Source: CAZGIF01 sp964526045 (lineage in GTDB: Bacteria; Patescibacteriota; Gracilibacteria; Absconditabacterales; Absconditicoccaceae). Taken from it: a stretch of DNA of 64,000 nt. Every line of letters begins with the position of its first letter. Position 1 is the first letter of the stretch. The notes below the pieces were generated by a model. It did not search any database. It was not told the DNA's origin and worked only from the letters and a program-made list of their open reading frames with translations. Both the position numbers and the translations under genes were made by a program. This document shows positions 1 to 10,050 of this stretch, one piece after another. The stretch lies in NCBI GenBank assembly GCA_964526045.1, contig CAZGIF010000001.1, forward strand, positions 248,001-312,000. The letters are read 5' to 3'.

Positions 1-71
1 GAGCAACGGGACTCGAACCCGTGCAAGCAGAGCTGAAGTCTGCTATGCTACACCAATTACATCATGCTCGC
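1..71 (-). tRNA. tRNA-Gly(UCA) decoding UGA, 3' end cut by window
   Basis: On the minus strand a cloverleaf can be drawn from base 71 down. The acceptor 5' side is GCGAGCA, and the visible 3' side TGCTC pairs with it; the last two pairs and the discriminator lie outside the window. D-stem ATGT/GCAT, anticodon stem GCAGA/TCTGC around loop CTTCAGC, so positions 34-36 are UCA, and a T-stem ACGGG/CCCGT with loop TTCGAGT. UCA reads UGA. The opening pairs G-C, C-G, G-C and the normal size with a 4-base variable loop fit glycine tRNAs and not tRNA-Sec. This is the adaptor expected for code 25, in which UGA is glycine. It is the molecular counterpart of the in-frame TGA codons in nearly every gene here. 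Confidence 0.93.
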
Positions 72-129
72 ATATGAAAGCAATCTCAGATATAGATAAA
101 TAAATATCAAAATCAAGGTAAAATAGCAT

Positions 130-1170
130 TTATCTATAAAAAAACTTTTTATAAAGTAAATTCCTTACTATTCCTAGAGCATTTGATATCTTTTGTCATT
201 TAGCTATAGAATACGCTGAGTAAATAATTGTAATCGGAACTTCTTGATATGTCAATTTCTTGGCATAGATTATATCAACCAATTCTGAAGCATGAGCCAT
301 ACGGTTCATAGTAATAGTCAATTGAGGAAGAATTGATGTTTTAATCATTCTATATCAATTATGAGGGTCTGTTAGTCTAATACCACTAAATAACCAAGTA
401 AATAACGTACTTCAAAATTTTAATCATATCTTTTTAGACATTGGTATATTAACAGCCTTTCACAAAAATCTAGATCATAAGACAATATCTAGATTTGGGT
501 TGTTTTTAAATGCTTTTTTAAAAACAGCAATATCTTGCAACCTATGTTGTCAATCTGCGTCAAAATGAACAACGTACTCAACAAAGCGAGCATATGAGAG
601 TATATATGTTGCTCATGTTTGTAGTGCCGCTCCTTGTCACATATTAAGGGGATGTTTGATGGCTACAAAATTACTTTTCTCAAACTTTTTGATGGCATCT
701 GTAAAAGTATTGTTTGAACTTCAATCGTCAACCAAAACTACACCATATCCAGCCGAAAGGATTTTTTGTATAACTTTGAGTGCAATTTCAGATTCATTAT
801 AAGAAGGCACCACAAAAACAATAGAAGTAGTGGTATTTAGCACACCTATTGCATGAAAAACTGCATTATCTCTCGCCAAAGAAGTTATCTTCATATCTTG
901 GGTAGTTGTTTTATTATATAATATAATATAAAAATAAAACAAAACAATAACTGACATATACACGATAAGGTCGGATCATGTCGCAACTCCTACAAATCAC
1001 GAAATAGCATTTAGTATACGTGGATAAAATGTTACTATAGCAATACCTATAGCACCTCAACCAAAAACAAAAAAGTGTAAAATATTTGCTCTTTTTCTCT
1101 TATATAAATCTATTCACATGAAGAAAAAAACTACACAAGCTAGACTAATCAAAAACTGGAGCAAGGACAT
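130..1170 (-). CDS. DUF2304-family 2 glycosyltransferase fusion
   Basis: 346 residues in code 25, starting at ATG after the secD terminator and ending TAA. Residues 1-110 are a DUF2304 domain: three membrane segments with the family signatures IDLYKRKRANILHF, an FGGG turn and GSDLIVYMS, and then ITSLARDNA. Residues 115-330 are a GT-A fold family 2 glycosyltransferase resembling dolichol/polyprenyl-phosphate sugar synthases: VPSYNE at 122, DDGS at 148 (the glycine is TGA), HPLNMGQGAAL near 173 and the metal-binding DADGQH at 204. DUF2304 proteins are usually encoded as separate partners of such transferases; here they are one polypeptide. Likely role: moving sugar onto a polyprenyl phosphate at the inner membrane face for envelope glycans. 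The substrate cannot be read from sequence. Confidence 0.88.
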
Positions 1171-1198
1171 GCTTTTAGTATTTAAAGACAAAAAAATC

Positions 1199-1224
1199 AA
1201 AAAAAGCAGACTAGCTGCTTTTTT
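1199..1224 (-). terminator. intrinsic terminator after secD
   Basis: Hairpin with stem AAGCAG/CTGCTT and loop ACTAG, flanked by A/T runs on both sides. It lies 7 bases beyond the secD stop and upstream of the next gene, so it most likely ends secD transcription. Confidence 0.75.
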
Positions 1225-1230
1225 GAGACA

Positions 1231-3471
1231 TTATTTTTTTTGAAACGATGACTTTGATGAGAAAACAAGATGTAAGATAAGTTGAGTCAATGGAACATTG
1301 ATCAACAATACCAATAGCATTGTAATAATAATCATACCTCCAAATCATTTGAAAATACTTGTTCACACCAAGAACAACAAAGCTGCTATGAGTCAAGTAC
1401 TAATATTTCAATCCTTGATCGGAGCTCGAGATCTCGCTACTCATGCATTGATAGCTGCACCAATTTTCTTTCATGATTTTAGTTCTTCACGAACTCTTTC
1501 AAAAATAAGAATATTCGCATCAACTCACATTCATAGAGCTAGAATAATAGCAGCAATTCCACTCAATGAAAAAGCATAATTAATAAATGGCAATTTGAGC
1601 ACAGCGAGAAGATACGTAATATAAACTATCAGAACTGTTCCTCAAACAATAGCCTTTTTGGTACCATACATAAAGAACAAGAATATAATAATAACAACAA
1701 GTCATACACCTCAAGCTATCATCGCTCACGTCAATGCATTAATACCCAATACAGGAGACATACGCTCTTCTCATGCTGGAATAAGAGCAACAGGAAATGC
1801 TCATTCATTAAGATCATCTACAAGTACTCTTGCGTCTTGTAGGGTAAATCATCAAGAGATTTGAGCTTGTCATCCACAAATTCTTTCATTGATTATAGGA
1901 GCTGTTATTGGCAATGGATCTTCTCAGATAAAGATTGCAATTGGCTGTCCAATAAGTTTTTCTGAGATACGACAGAAAATCTCTTTTCATGTGTCATCAA
2001 AATTTATTATAACAACTGGTTCTCACGTTGGAGATGTCGCAATATTTGCATACTTAAAGAATGCAGCATTTAGTATTTGTTTTGTTTGTGGATCTATTGC
2101 AGAAATTCGTATCGGTCTATCTCTTACAAATACCTCTTCAAATGAATACAAAACTTCTGTTTTCATAGAATTTTGTAATGTTGGGAAACTTGTAGCATTT
2201 ACACCGCTTACTTTTGTAATAATATATAATGGCTGATCTGCTAGTTTTTTTTGTGTTATATTAGCAATATACGATGTAGTTTCTGTTTCAAATGTTTGTA
2301 TTCCTGGTTCAGTACTCTCAAATCCTGCTATAGTTTTTTGTAACGAAGATATATCTTGTCGTTGTTCAACAAAAAGTCTTGCAATACCACTTCAAGCAGT
2401 TGGAAGTTCACCACTTTCTAATTGAGAAATAAGATTTTGTTTTTTTGTATCAATTTCAGCTTGAGCTTGTTGTTGTGTAGCTGGATCTGCTCCAATCAAG
2501 GATTGTTTTGCAATACTATACAACGATAATTGATATGCTTCTTGTCCTGCAAACATTTCTCCAGCATTATGAATTGCTGTTGTTTCATCATACAAGACAA
2601 TGCTCCCAGATTCTACTCAATAATTAGCAAATTCATATATTCTTGTAGTTTCTAATTGGTTGTCATTTGCTATATCCAAAACTCTTTGAGCAGAGATTGA
2701 TGGCAATGTATTTGAAGTTACATCTATAAGCTTAACAATCGTTGTACCACTAAGTGCTTGTGGTGATCAAGCTGCTTCAGACATTCAGACATCATACAGC
2801 CCTTCATAGATAGCAATATCTCACTTTTGAAGATTTGCAATTGCATCACGATTTGCATCGTATATCAACGCCAAATCATCTAAAGATTGTTGTGTAATAG
2901 ATTGGTAATAACTATCAGCTAAGTTCAAGTCTTTTTGTAGTTGTTCTAATGGAGTATTGTTTTGTTTTGCGTCTTGAACAACTGATGAAATTTTATCTTT
3001 TCTCTCTTGGATAAGTTGTACATCCTCTGGTGCAGGCATTTTGAATTGGAGTTCAACAGTTTTTCCTATTGTATCTTTTGCTGCTTGTTCATTCGTAACT
3101 CAACCTAATTCAACTATAAGATATTTTTCTCAATCAAGTGTCTTATCAACTACCCTTGTGTCACTTACTCCAAGTTTATTCACCCTATTTGACATATTTT
3201 TTTTGACTATTGCCACAGTGCTTTTTTTGAATGTTTCAAGTTCTGAAGCATTTGTATATACTTGTTCATATTCACTAAAATCTAATTTATATGTTAGTCT
3301 CATACCTCAAGCAATATCCATTCCAAGTCTAAAATCTTTGACTGCATCAGCTTTAATAGTTCGTTGCGTCTTGTTATCTACAGTTTCGGTCCCCAAGAAA
3401 AAAATAATAAACAACGATATCACAAAGAAAACTCCATATCGAGCTAATTGTTTGATGTACGATCCTTTCAT
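1231..3471 (-). CDS. secD: protein translocase subunit SecD
   Basis: 746 residues. SecD helps pull exported proteins through SecYEG using the proton gradient. One N-terminal membrane segment (about 10-27) is followed by the family hallmark FRLGMDIAGGMRLTYK near residue 45, a long periplasmic region, and a five-helix C-terminal membrane block that includes SPVLGINALTGAM and ALGMSVDANILIFERVRE. The last two match the D4 and D6 segments of SecD/SecF. At 746 residues it is longer than the E. coli protein (615), mostly through a Gln/Lys-rich periplasmic insertion around residues 145-300. No secF is adjacent or elsewhere in the window. Many conserved glycines are TGA. Start at ATG 3471 gives a normal signal-anchor; no Shine-Dalgarno motif is seen. 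Confidence 0.95.
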
Positions 3472-3575
3472 AATACTATAAGTAAATTAAAAATTCAATC
3501 TGGCTATATATGTATAGTTATGAGACGTATTTGCAAGATAAAGTAACAAACACAAACTTTTGTCACATAAAAAAC

Positions 3576-3603
3576 AGACCTGACACCATTGGCAGTCAGA
3601 TCT
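3576..3603 (-). terminator. intrinsic terminator
   Basis: Nine-base stem AGACCTGAC/GTCAGATCT (one G-U pair) with a ten-base loop, followed on the minus strand by a T run. It is placed 36 bases after the stop of the M23-like gene. One of several terminators in the window with a CTGAC/GTCAG core. Confidence 0.8.
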
Positions 3604-3638
3604 ATTTTTGAAAGAGTAGTTCCTAATCACAGTTTATT

Positions 3639-5648
3639 CTATTTTGCAATTCTAAACGAATAATCATCTGGAACATATCGTCATTTGATTTGAGAAAGAC
3701 AATTAACTACATTATTTTGTCGGTTATATGGCGATGATGCATAAATCTTTCCTGTCTTATTTCCATATCAGTTGAGCTCAATAATGGTATTATATTGACC
3801 AAGATATTGATTATTAAGAGTTTGGTAAATCAAACTCGCTCATTGTAATGCTGATCAAAAAGATACTCTATCTCATCTATCGTTATTTCACACATTTCCA
3901 ATATTATTTGGAGTACTCAGATAATTACCCAAGGTACTCTCTGCAAACGCAATACATATTCACAAATCCGGATCTATTTTTGAATCTGCAGCTGCATCCA
4001 ACCAAAACGCTAGCTGTCTATATATACCAACTCAGTACTTTTCAAGAAATGCAACTCTTCTTTCGTTGAGTGTATCTCATGGCATAAATTCAATTTTATG
4101 AATATCTCTTGGTCTACGATACAAATCTTTTAGATATTTTATATGGTATTTTTGCGCCAAAAGAGATTTATTCTTGAATACAGAGAGTTCTAGTTCTCAT
4201 AAAGGATCTACAAATTTCCCATCTCTAACAACCGAGAACGTTAGGTTTGGTCTTTTGGATATAAATCAAGCTCCGCTTGTTCAAGGTTCTCATCAACTAT
4301 ATCAAATCAACTGCCCTCTTCTTACAATATCTCATTCTTTAATAAAAAATGAATTTACATATTGGTAGACTGTAATGATGTTATTTTTGTGGACAAGGAG
4401 CACTCGATTTACTCACAATGATTGGTCATCAGTGATTGTATACACAACACCATCATCAGCAGCATATAAAGGCGTCAATTGTTGAGCAGGAATTTCTATT
4501 CAATAATGTTCAACACCATATGTCTGTTCATATTGTTTATCTTTGTAATATGTTCATATCTTTTGGACAGGCAAAAGTGGCCATGACAATGAAGAAGCTC
4601 TTTCATACTCAGCATATGGCTCCAATGCTTGCAATTCAGTCAGACGTTCTTTCATATCAAAGGTTGCAACATATGTTTTTTCTTTAATTTGTTGAATAGA
4701 TTCAACAATACTTGCATGTACATCTTTTCTTGTATCAAACAATGTAGCAATTGTTCACTCAATCTTTGATTTATTGGATTTGTATAGTTCAAGGTATTCT
4801 ACAAGATATTTTCTTTTTTGTTCCAAGTTTTCTATTTTGTTTTTGTAGGAGTCCATTTCTTGCCTTGCGTTTATTTTATATGAATTACTTGTTTTAATAC
4901 GTTGTATTTGTTGTTTTTCATGATTCCTTAATCTTTCGACCAATTCATCAATCTTGGAGACGAACGTCTCAACCAAATATGCATTTGATAATGGAGTTAT
5001 CAATGAAGATCAATCTGCTTCTATATAGAGTTTTATTTCATTTATATCACCATCCTTGTCGTATAAATCATTATGTAACTTGTACAAATATGTTGTAAAT
5101 TGAGCGATATAATCTTTCATTTGTTGCACATCTGATCTAATTTCTTCTATTTTTTGTCATCATTGCAAAATAATTCTTTGGTACGTACGTATTTTTTGAA
5201 TTCCTAATTTGAGAGATTCTTTTGTATCTCTAATATCATTAATCACATACATAACCTCATCCCTTGTTTTTTTGTACTGAGTGTCATTTGATGAATATTC
5301 TTTGTCTAGGTCACGTATTTTATCGGAAATTTCATTGATACCAAGATCCAATGTCTTCATAGTTTCAAGAGCTTGTTCTATATCAAACTCTAATGGATTT
5401 TTGGAATAATACACATCTTCACTTGAAACCGGATCAACCAATATAGTTTCTGGGTTTTGCAGAAAAATCGTTGTCTCTGTTGGAGCTTGTATAGTTTGTT
5501 CAGTTGAAGCGTCTTCTTTTTTTACATCTTCTATTGTTGAAGGATCTTGTAGCGATCAAGTTGTATTTTGTGCATACACTGGAGCGAACTGATTGAAACA
5601 CACTACTCAAACGCACATCACTGTCAGTAATTTTTTTGTTATTTTCAT
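3639..5648 (-). CDS. secreted coiled-coil protein with degenerate M23 and lysozyme-like domains
   Basis: 669 residues. A signal peptide (about 1-26, ending PVYAQ) is followed by long coiled coils (about 85-330) with the layout of EnvC/NlpD-type murein hydrolase activators. An M23/LytM fold lies at about 365-480: DDGVVYTITD, GDIVRRGQLIGYSGGEPG and a C-terminal beta strand. However, the zinc ligands look lost: the usual YxHL is YQYV and the usual LHFEV is LTFSV. Residues 550-669 resemble a lysozyme/transglycosylase fold, with DPDLGICIAFAEST holding a candidate catalytic Glu and then a Gly/Asn-rich segment NNIGNVGNNDRGDR. I infer an extracytoplasmic cell-wall protein in which the M23 part is regulatory and the C-terminal part may cleave glycan. 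Domain order with no downstream partner is unusual. Family assignment is by pattern only. Confidence 0.72.
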
Positions 5649-5710
5649 ACCACCACTTATGAAAAGATAAAGTCTTTTTATCAAGTATGTGATTTACCTA
5701 CAAAAAAACA

Positions 5711-5736
5711 AAAAACTGACCCGGATGAGTCAGTCT
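5711..5736 (-). terminator. intrinsic terminator
   Basis: Stem ACTGAC/GTCAGT followed on the minus strand by six or more T residues, 27 bases after the stop of the RelA/SpoT-like gene. Confidence 0.78.
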
Positions 5737-5762
5737 TGTGTTGACATGTAGAGAGAAATGGA

Positions 5763-7604
5763 TTATGCTGCTGCTTTTTTGTTATCCTTCATTACTAATC
5801 CATCTAAAACACTTTTATATGAATACTCGTGTATTTTACGCTCCAAAATCGAAAGTTTTGCTTTAAATATTTTAGAATTATCAATAGAACCATTAAATAC
5901 ATCTGGAACAGATCTTGATATATGATATAAAAAATCTGCGGAATACTTCTGATTTCAAACCTTTCCCTCATTTTGTTTTATGATTTCTATATATTCTTTT
6001 TCTTGTTCGGAAAAGTTCATATTATCGAAGTATTCTTTTGCCTTAGGTATTCATTCACATTTTCACTGAAGTATTTTTTTTAGATTAAACTGAACTTCAT
6101 AACATCATCAGTCTTCAGTTACAATCATGACTTTAATATCTCTATATCAAGAAGGAATTGATGCTGGTTCAAATATTTTACCAAACTTATCAATTATATG
6201 TAAACTTTTTATACGGCTATGTTTACTACAATTTTTTATAAAAACCTCTAGTCACTTTATTAAATCAGGAAATGTTTCAAATTCTAATGTTCATCTTGCT
6301 ATATCTGTCAAAGCATTTATATCTCCATTTGCTTTTAGAAGAAATTTTTCTACCATTCTTGGCAAACCTTTGATAGGCGCTTTATGTACTCATGTTGATT
6401 TTTTCGTCGGATCTCATGATATATTTGTTCACTCCTTACACACAAGGTTTGGTATGCTTGCAACACTGTCCATCAAAGAATCAAGTATTGGTTTTCATGT
6501 TTGTTGTGCTATTTCTCTTTGACTTTTCATAAAATGAATATACTTCTCTAACTCATCTGCCATTTTACACAAATCTTCTCATTGAGTAGCAGTATATCAT
6601 GCATTTTCCATATATTCTTCTCACTCTGGAGACCATACTAAAAACATCCATCGATGTCGAATCGTGTAACCATCGGTAACATCATACCTTGAGTTTTCAC
6701 AAAACTCTAAAAACGCTTTATTATTTATTTGTATAGTTATCAGCAAAGAATGATCTTTAAGTGGGTTTTTTTCTTTATCAGATCATAGTAAATAAAAACT
6801 AAAGTCCGGTAGATAATTTTCTGGAACTCAATTCGCTAAAAGGTTTTGGTCAGAAATACTATTTGGTATATTATACAAAGATCTAGTATTCACAATACCA
6901 AAAGGCAATGCAACTGGCCTATCTACAGAAACTTGCGTATTAGTTTTCAAGAGAAAAGACTTTGTAGCTTGATTTTCTCTTGCATCTCCCAAGTTAGATG
7001 TGTCTTTTAGTGGTGTATGATTACGCAAAGATGCTAAAACTAGAGACATTATTCAAGATTCTCATTTATATTGTTCTAATATATTGTCATAAAATCTTTT
7101 TGAATAATCATCTTTTAAAACCTCTTTTTTAGCAGCATGTTTTCTTTTTAAAGCTTCATCAAATTGTTCGGAAGCATAGAAAACCTCATCTAGAGATAGT
7201 TCATTAAAGTGTTTGTTTTTTGTTTTTTGTGTACATGGAAACACTTTCCACAATCACTTTTCAACAAAAAAGTTAATCTTTTGAACATAAGAAAAGTGTA
7301 ACCATTGATATAACTCTAAAGTGTGTAATTGTATATTCATTGGATCCATATTCAAAACTCAATAAACATGATCTTCCATAACTGAAACATATTCTTTTTT
7401 TTGTTCTAATCATACATCCAATACAGAGAATATTTGTTCTGCGATGAATGGTCAGTTACTAAAATATAACCAATTTTTAGTTATTAAATCACCATACAAA
7501 ACTCTCAAAGAATCCATTTTCTTATCCAAATTGTCTGACAACTCTCTATTACTAAAAGCATTATGATTTTCTGGAGTTTTATATCTCACTTTCGTACTAC
7601 TCAT
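5763..7604 (-). CDS. RelA/SpoT-domain-like protein
   Basis: 613 residues, no signal peptide or membrane segment. Residues about 395-530 look like a RelA/SpoT nucleotidyltransferase fold: a Lys-rich entry GVHKAPIKGLPRMVEKFL, then DINALTDIARGTLEF, then IIDKFGKIFEP and PSGYRDIKVMIV followed by YEVQFNL. This matches the order of the synthetase core (basic patch, D-I/L-x-R-G strand, K-D/F-K strand, GYRD, ExQ strand). The N-terminal 390 residues are not recognisable. Such domains in non-Rel proteins are often toxins or pyrophosphotransferases acting on nucleotides or RNA, so ppGpp-type chemistry is a hypothesis, not a reading. It is monocistronic, with terminators on both sides. Confidence 0.6.
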
Positions 7605-7902
7605 TTTTTATTCATATTAATTATTAAAAAGTTCATTTTTCTATATTTACAATTATACTACACTATACAGACAACAAAAGGATCTGTCAAAATTCTTTAT
7701 AAAAAAAAACCTCCAATCTATTGAGAGAGGAGGTTTTTTATTTTGTGTATGCTATGCATTTTATATACATAAATTTTGTTACACCAAAAAAAGCCTCTCT
7801 CGTCGATAGACACAGAGATTAATAATAGCTTTTCTAAAGGTAACTAATTGTGACATATAATTGTATATAATAGAATTCAAAAGTACGTAATTGCAACAAT
7901 AA
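7605..7902. other. intergenic, no gene seen
   Basis: 298 bases between the RelA/SpoT-like gene and the adaptor gene. It holds one clear terminator (7705-7738) and an AT-rich likely promoter region for the minus-strand gene ending at 5763. Short ATG-led frames on either strand show no coding character. Confidence 0.6.
7705..7738 (-). terminator. intrinsic terminator of the copper-cluster side
   Basis: Stem AAACCTCC/GGAGGTTT with a 14-base loop and T tracts on both strands, so it can act in both directions. It lies 165 bases past the adaptor gene stop, leaving a long 3' trailer. Confidence 0.75.
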
Positions 7903-9939
7903 TTATTGCATCGCTTCTCACGGTTGTGATAACACATCACTAACAGTATCTTTGTCAGTCTCTTTTTCAAGAGATTTTTTATCATTTTGGGAAGGAGTTA
8001 GTTTCTTAGTTGTTTCTGTTGTTTTTTCTAACTGTTTTGTTTCGGTTCAAGCAACAGTCAATTCGTAAACAAATGGACTGAAATTTTGAAGAGGAGATGT
8101 TATTATAATTGCCCTTCTCGATAATGGAGATGTAATTTCTATCGTATCTCATCGTAAACGTCACACTTCAACATCTTGTCTATTAAAATCATGAGATCCA
8201 GATAAAAGATACACATATCATTTTCCATCTCATATTAATGTCACAGTTTCTATTGGCAACAACGTACTTGCGACTTTGACAGGTATTTCAACACGAGCGT
8301 AATCTCACAAATTGTCTACAGATTTCGCAAGAGATGCTTTGACAGTGTATTGTAAATTATCATTCGCTACAGCTCATATTGAAGATATTCTTGCATCATA
8401 GATTGTATCTTGGATATGAACAAATACCTTTTTACCTTGTGTTACAAGAGAAAGCTCTTCTTTAGTTAGAGAGAAAACGATATCTTGTTTTGCTGTTCAG
8501 ACTATTTTTACTAACTGTGTTCATGGAGACACTTCTTGTCACTCATCAACATACACCTCTTCTATTTTTCAGTTGATAGGAGACGTGACAACAAGTTTTT
8601 TGATACTATCTGCAGCTTCATTATATCAAACTCTTGCGACTTTAATTTGATTTTGAGCTATATCCAATTGATTTTGTTTTGATCTTAATAAACTATCTAA
8701 TGTTGCTTGCGTATTTTTGATAACATTTTCTGACTGACTTAGACTGTTTTTTTGTTGAATAAGTGCATTTTTGTATGCAATTTCTGCATTTATTTTTTGT
8801 GTTTCTATGTCTTTCTCTGCTATGGCGATCTTTTGATCAGTTAAGTTTACTCACGTAGAGACAGTTCTTAGTAAATTTGATGCTTGTGTATCTATCTGGA
8901 CAAGAGCATTATACAATGATGTCGACTGAGACTGGTATCAGTTAAATGTTGTAATATATCCATTAACAGTAGCGGTTACTTCTGGACTAGGGGTAATTGT
9001 TGCATCAAGAACATCCAACATAGCTTCTACAAACAAATCAATCCTATCATACATAGAAAAATAATATGCTATTTCTTGTTTATATTCTTGAGTCGACAAT
9101 CATCTTACATTTCTTTTTTGAAAATCCTCATATGTTTGATATAATTTTGTCAGTTCAATTTTGGTGTCTATTCTTAGAATCGAGTTTTTTTGTCATACAT
9201 ATCTAGCAATCGTTTGATCTTGACTATCTACATCCAACGAGACTCCAAGAAGAACATCAGACTTGTATAATACATCATCAAAATAGTCAGATAAACTTCT
9301 TTTGTGTGCTAGTATTTGATCTTGTAACTGATCTAATGATCAATCTAGATTTGTTTTTGTTTGATCTAAGGTCAATGATGCCAAACTTCATGAAACATTC
9401 TTTTGCGTATTTTTGAGATTTTCAAGCGCTTGATTGATACTTTGTTCACTTTGAGCTTTTGCTATTTCATAGTTATCCTTTGCCTGTTGCAAAGCACGTT
9501 GTGTATCTTCTATACGAGTATCCAGATCAATTTGCGTTTGTTCAAACTGAATAACAGCAGATTTTACATTCAAATTTGATCTTTCTACTTGCAATGCATA
9601 ATTGCTCGCACTATCGGTCAAACGAACAAGGCTCGTGTTTATTCAGACTTTGTCTCATTCTTTTTTGGAAATAGTTCTTACTCTTCAAGCAACTTGAGCA
9701 GAAACAATAACATCATTTGTACTTTGGATTTTTCCATTTTTCCATACTACACTTTGTGAAGAAAAATTGCTAATCTTTTCTACATTGACGTAAAATGGTT
9801 GTTTCTGTTCTCATGTTGTAGCAATATCTCACGAAAGAGTCGCTTGGTCTGGAGCTTGTCCACATCATACAAGTGTGATGCTGAGTAAAAATATTCACAG
9901 CATTGCTACGCGAATTATAGGTATTTTTTGGGCAGTCAT
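7903..9939 (-). CDS. HlyD/RND-type membrane fusion (adaptor) protein
   Basis: 678 residues. Starts with an N-terminal anchor or signal segment (about 8-26). The split lipoyl/barrel-sandwich halves are VIVSAQVAGRVRTI near residue 75 and VVTSPINGKIEEVYVDEGQ near 450, the standard adaptor pattern. Between them is a very long coiled-coil hairpin (about 100-440), longer than usual for the family, with LRTVSTG and repeated Gln-rich heptads. The C-terminal beta-barrel part (about 470-620) is followed by a charged Lys/Thr/Glu tail. Adaptors link an inner-membrane exporter to the cell surface. No ABC or RND pump is encoded next to it; the neighbour is the copper ATPase, so a metal or peptide export role is only contextual. 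Stop is TAA after GEAMQ; an earlier TGA is glycine. Confidence 0.8.
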
Positions 9940-10050
9940 CTAAAAAAAAACATAATAAATATTTATTGGATTGGAAGAATTCTTACTATACATTCCTAAC
10001 AATAAATACTATAATTGCAACGTCAAAAGGTTACTATCATGTAACAATGC

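Noticed and set aside
1..71. Reading the UCA tRNA as tRNA-Sec or a nonsense suppressor
   Set aside because: Normal size, short variable loop and glycine-type acceptor pairs, and TGA is used in essentially all genes at glycine sites.
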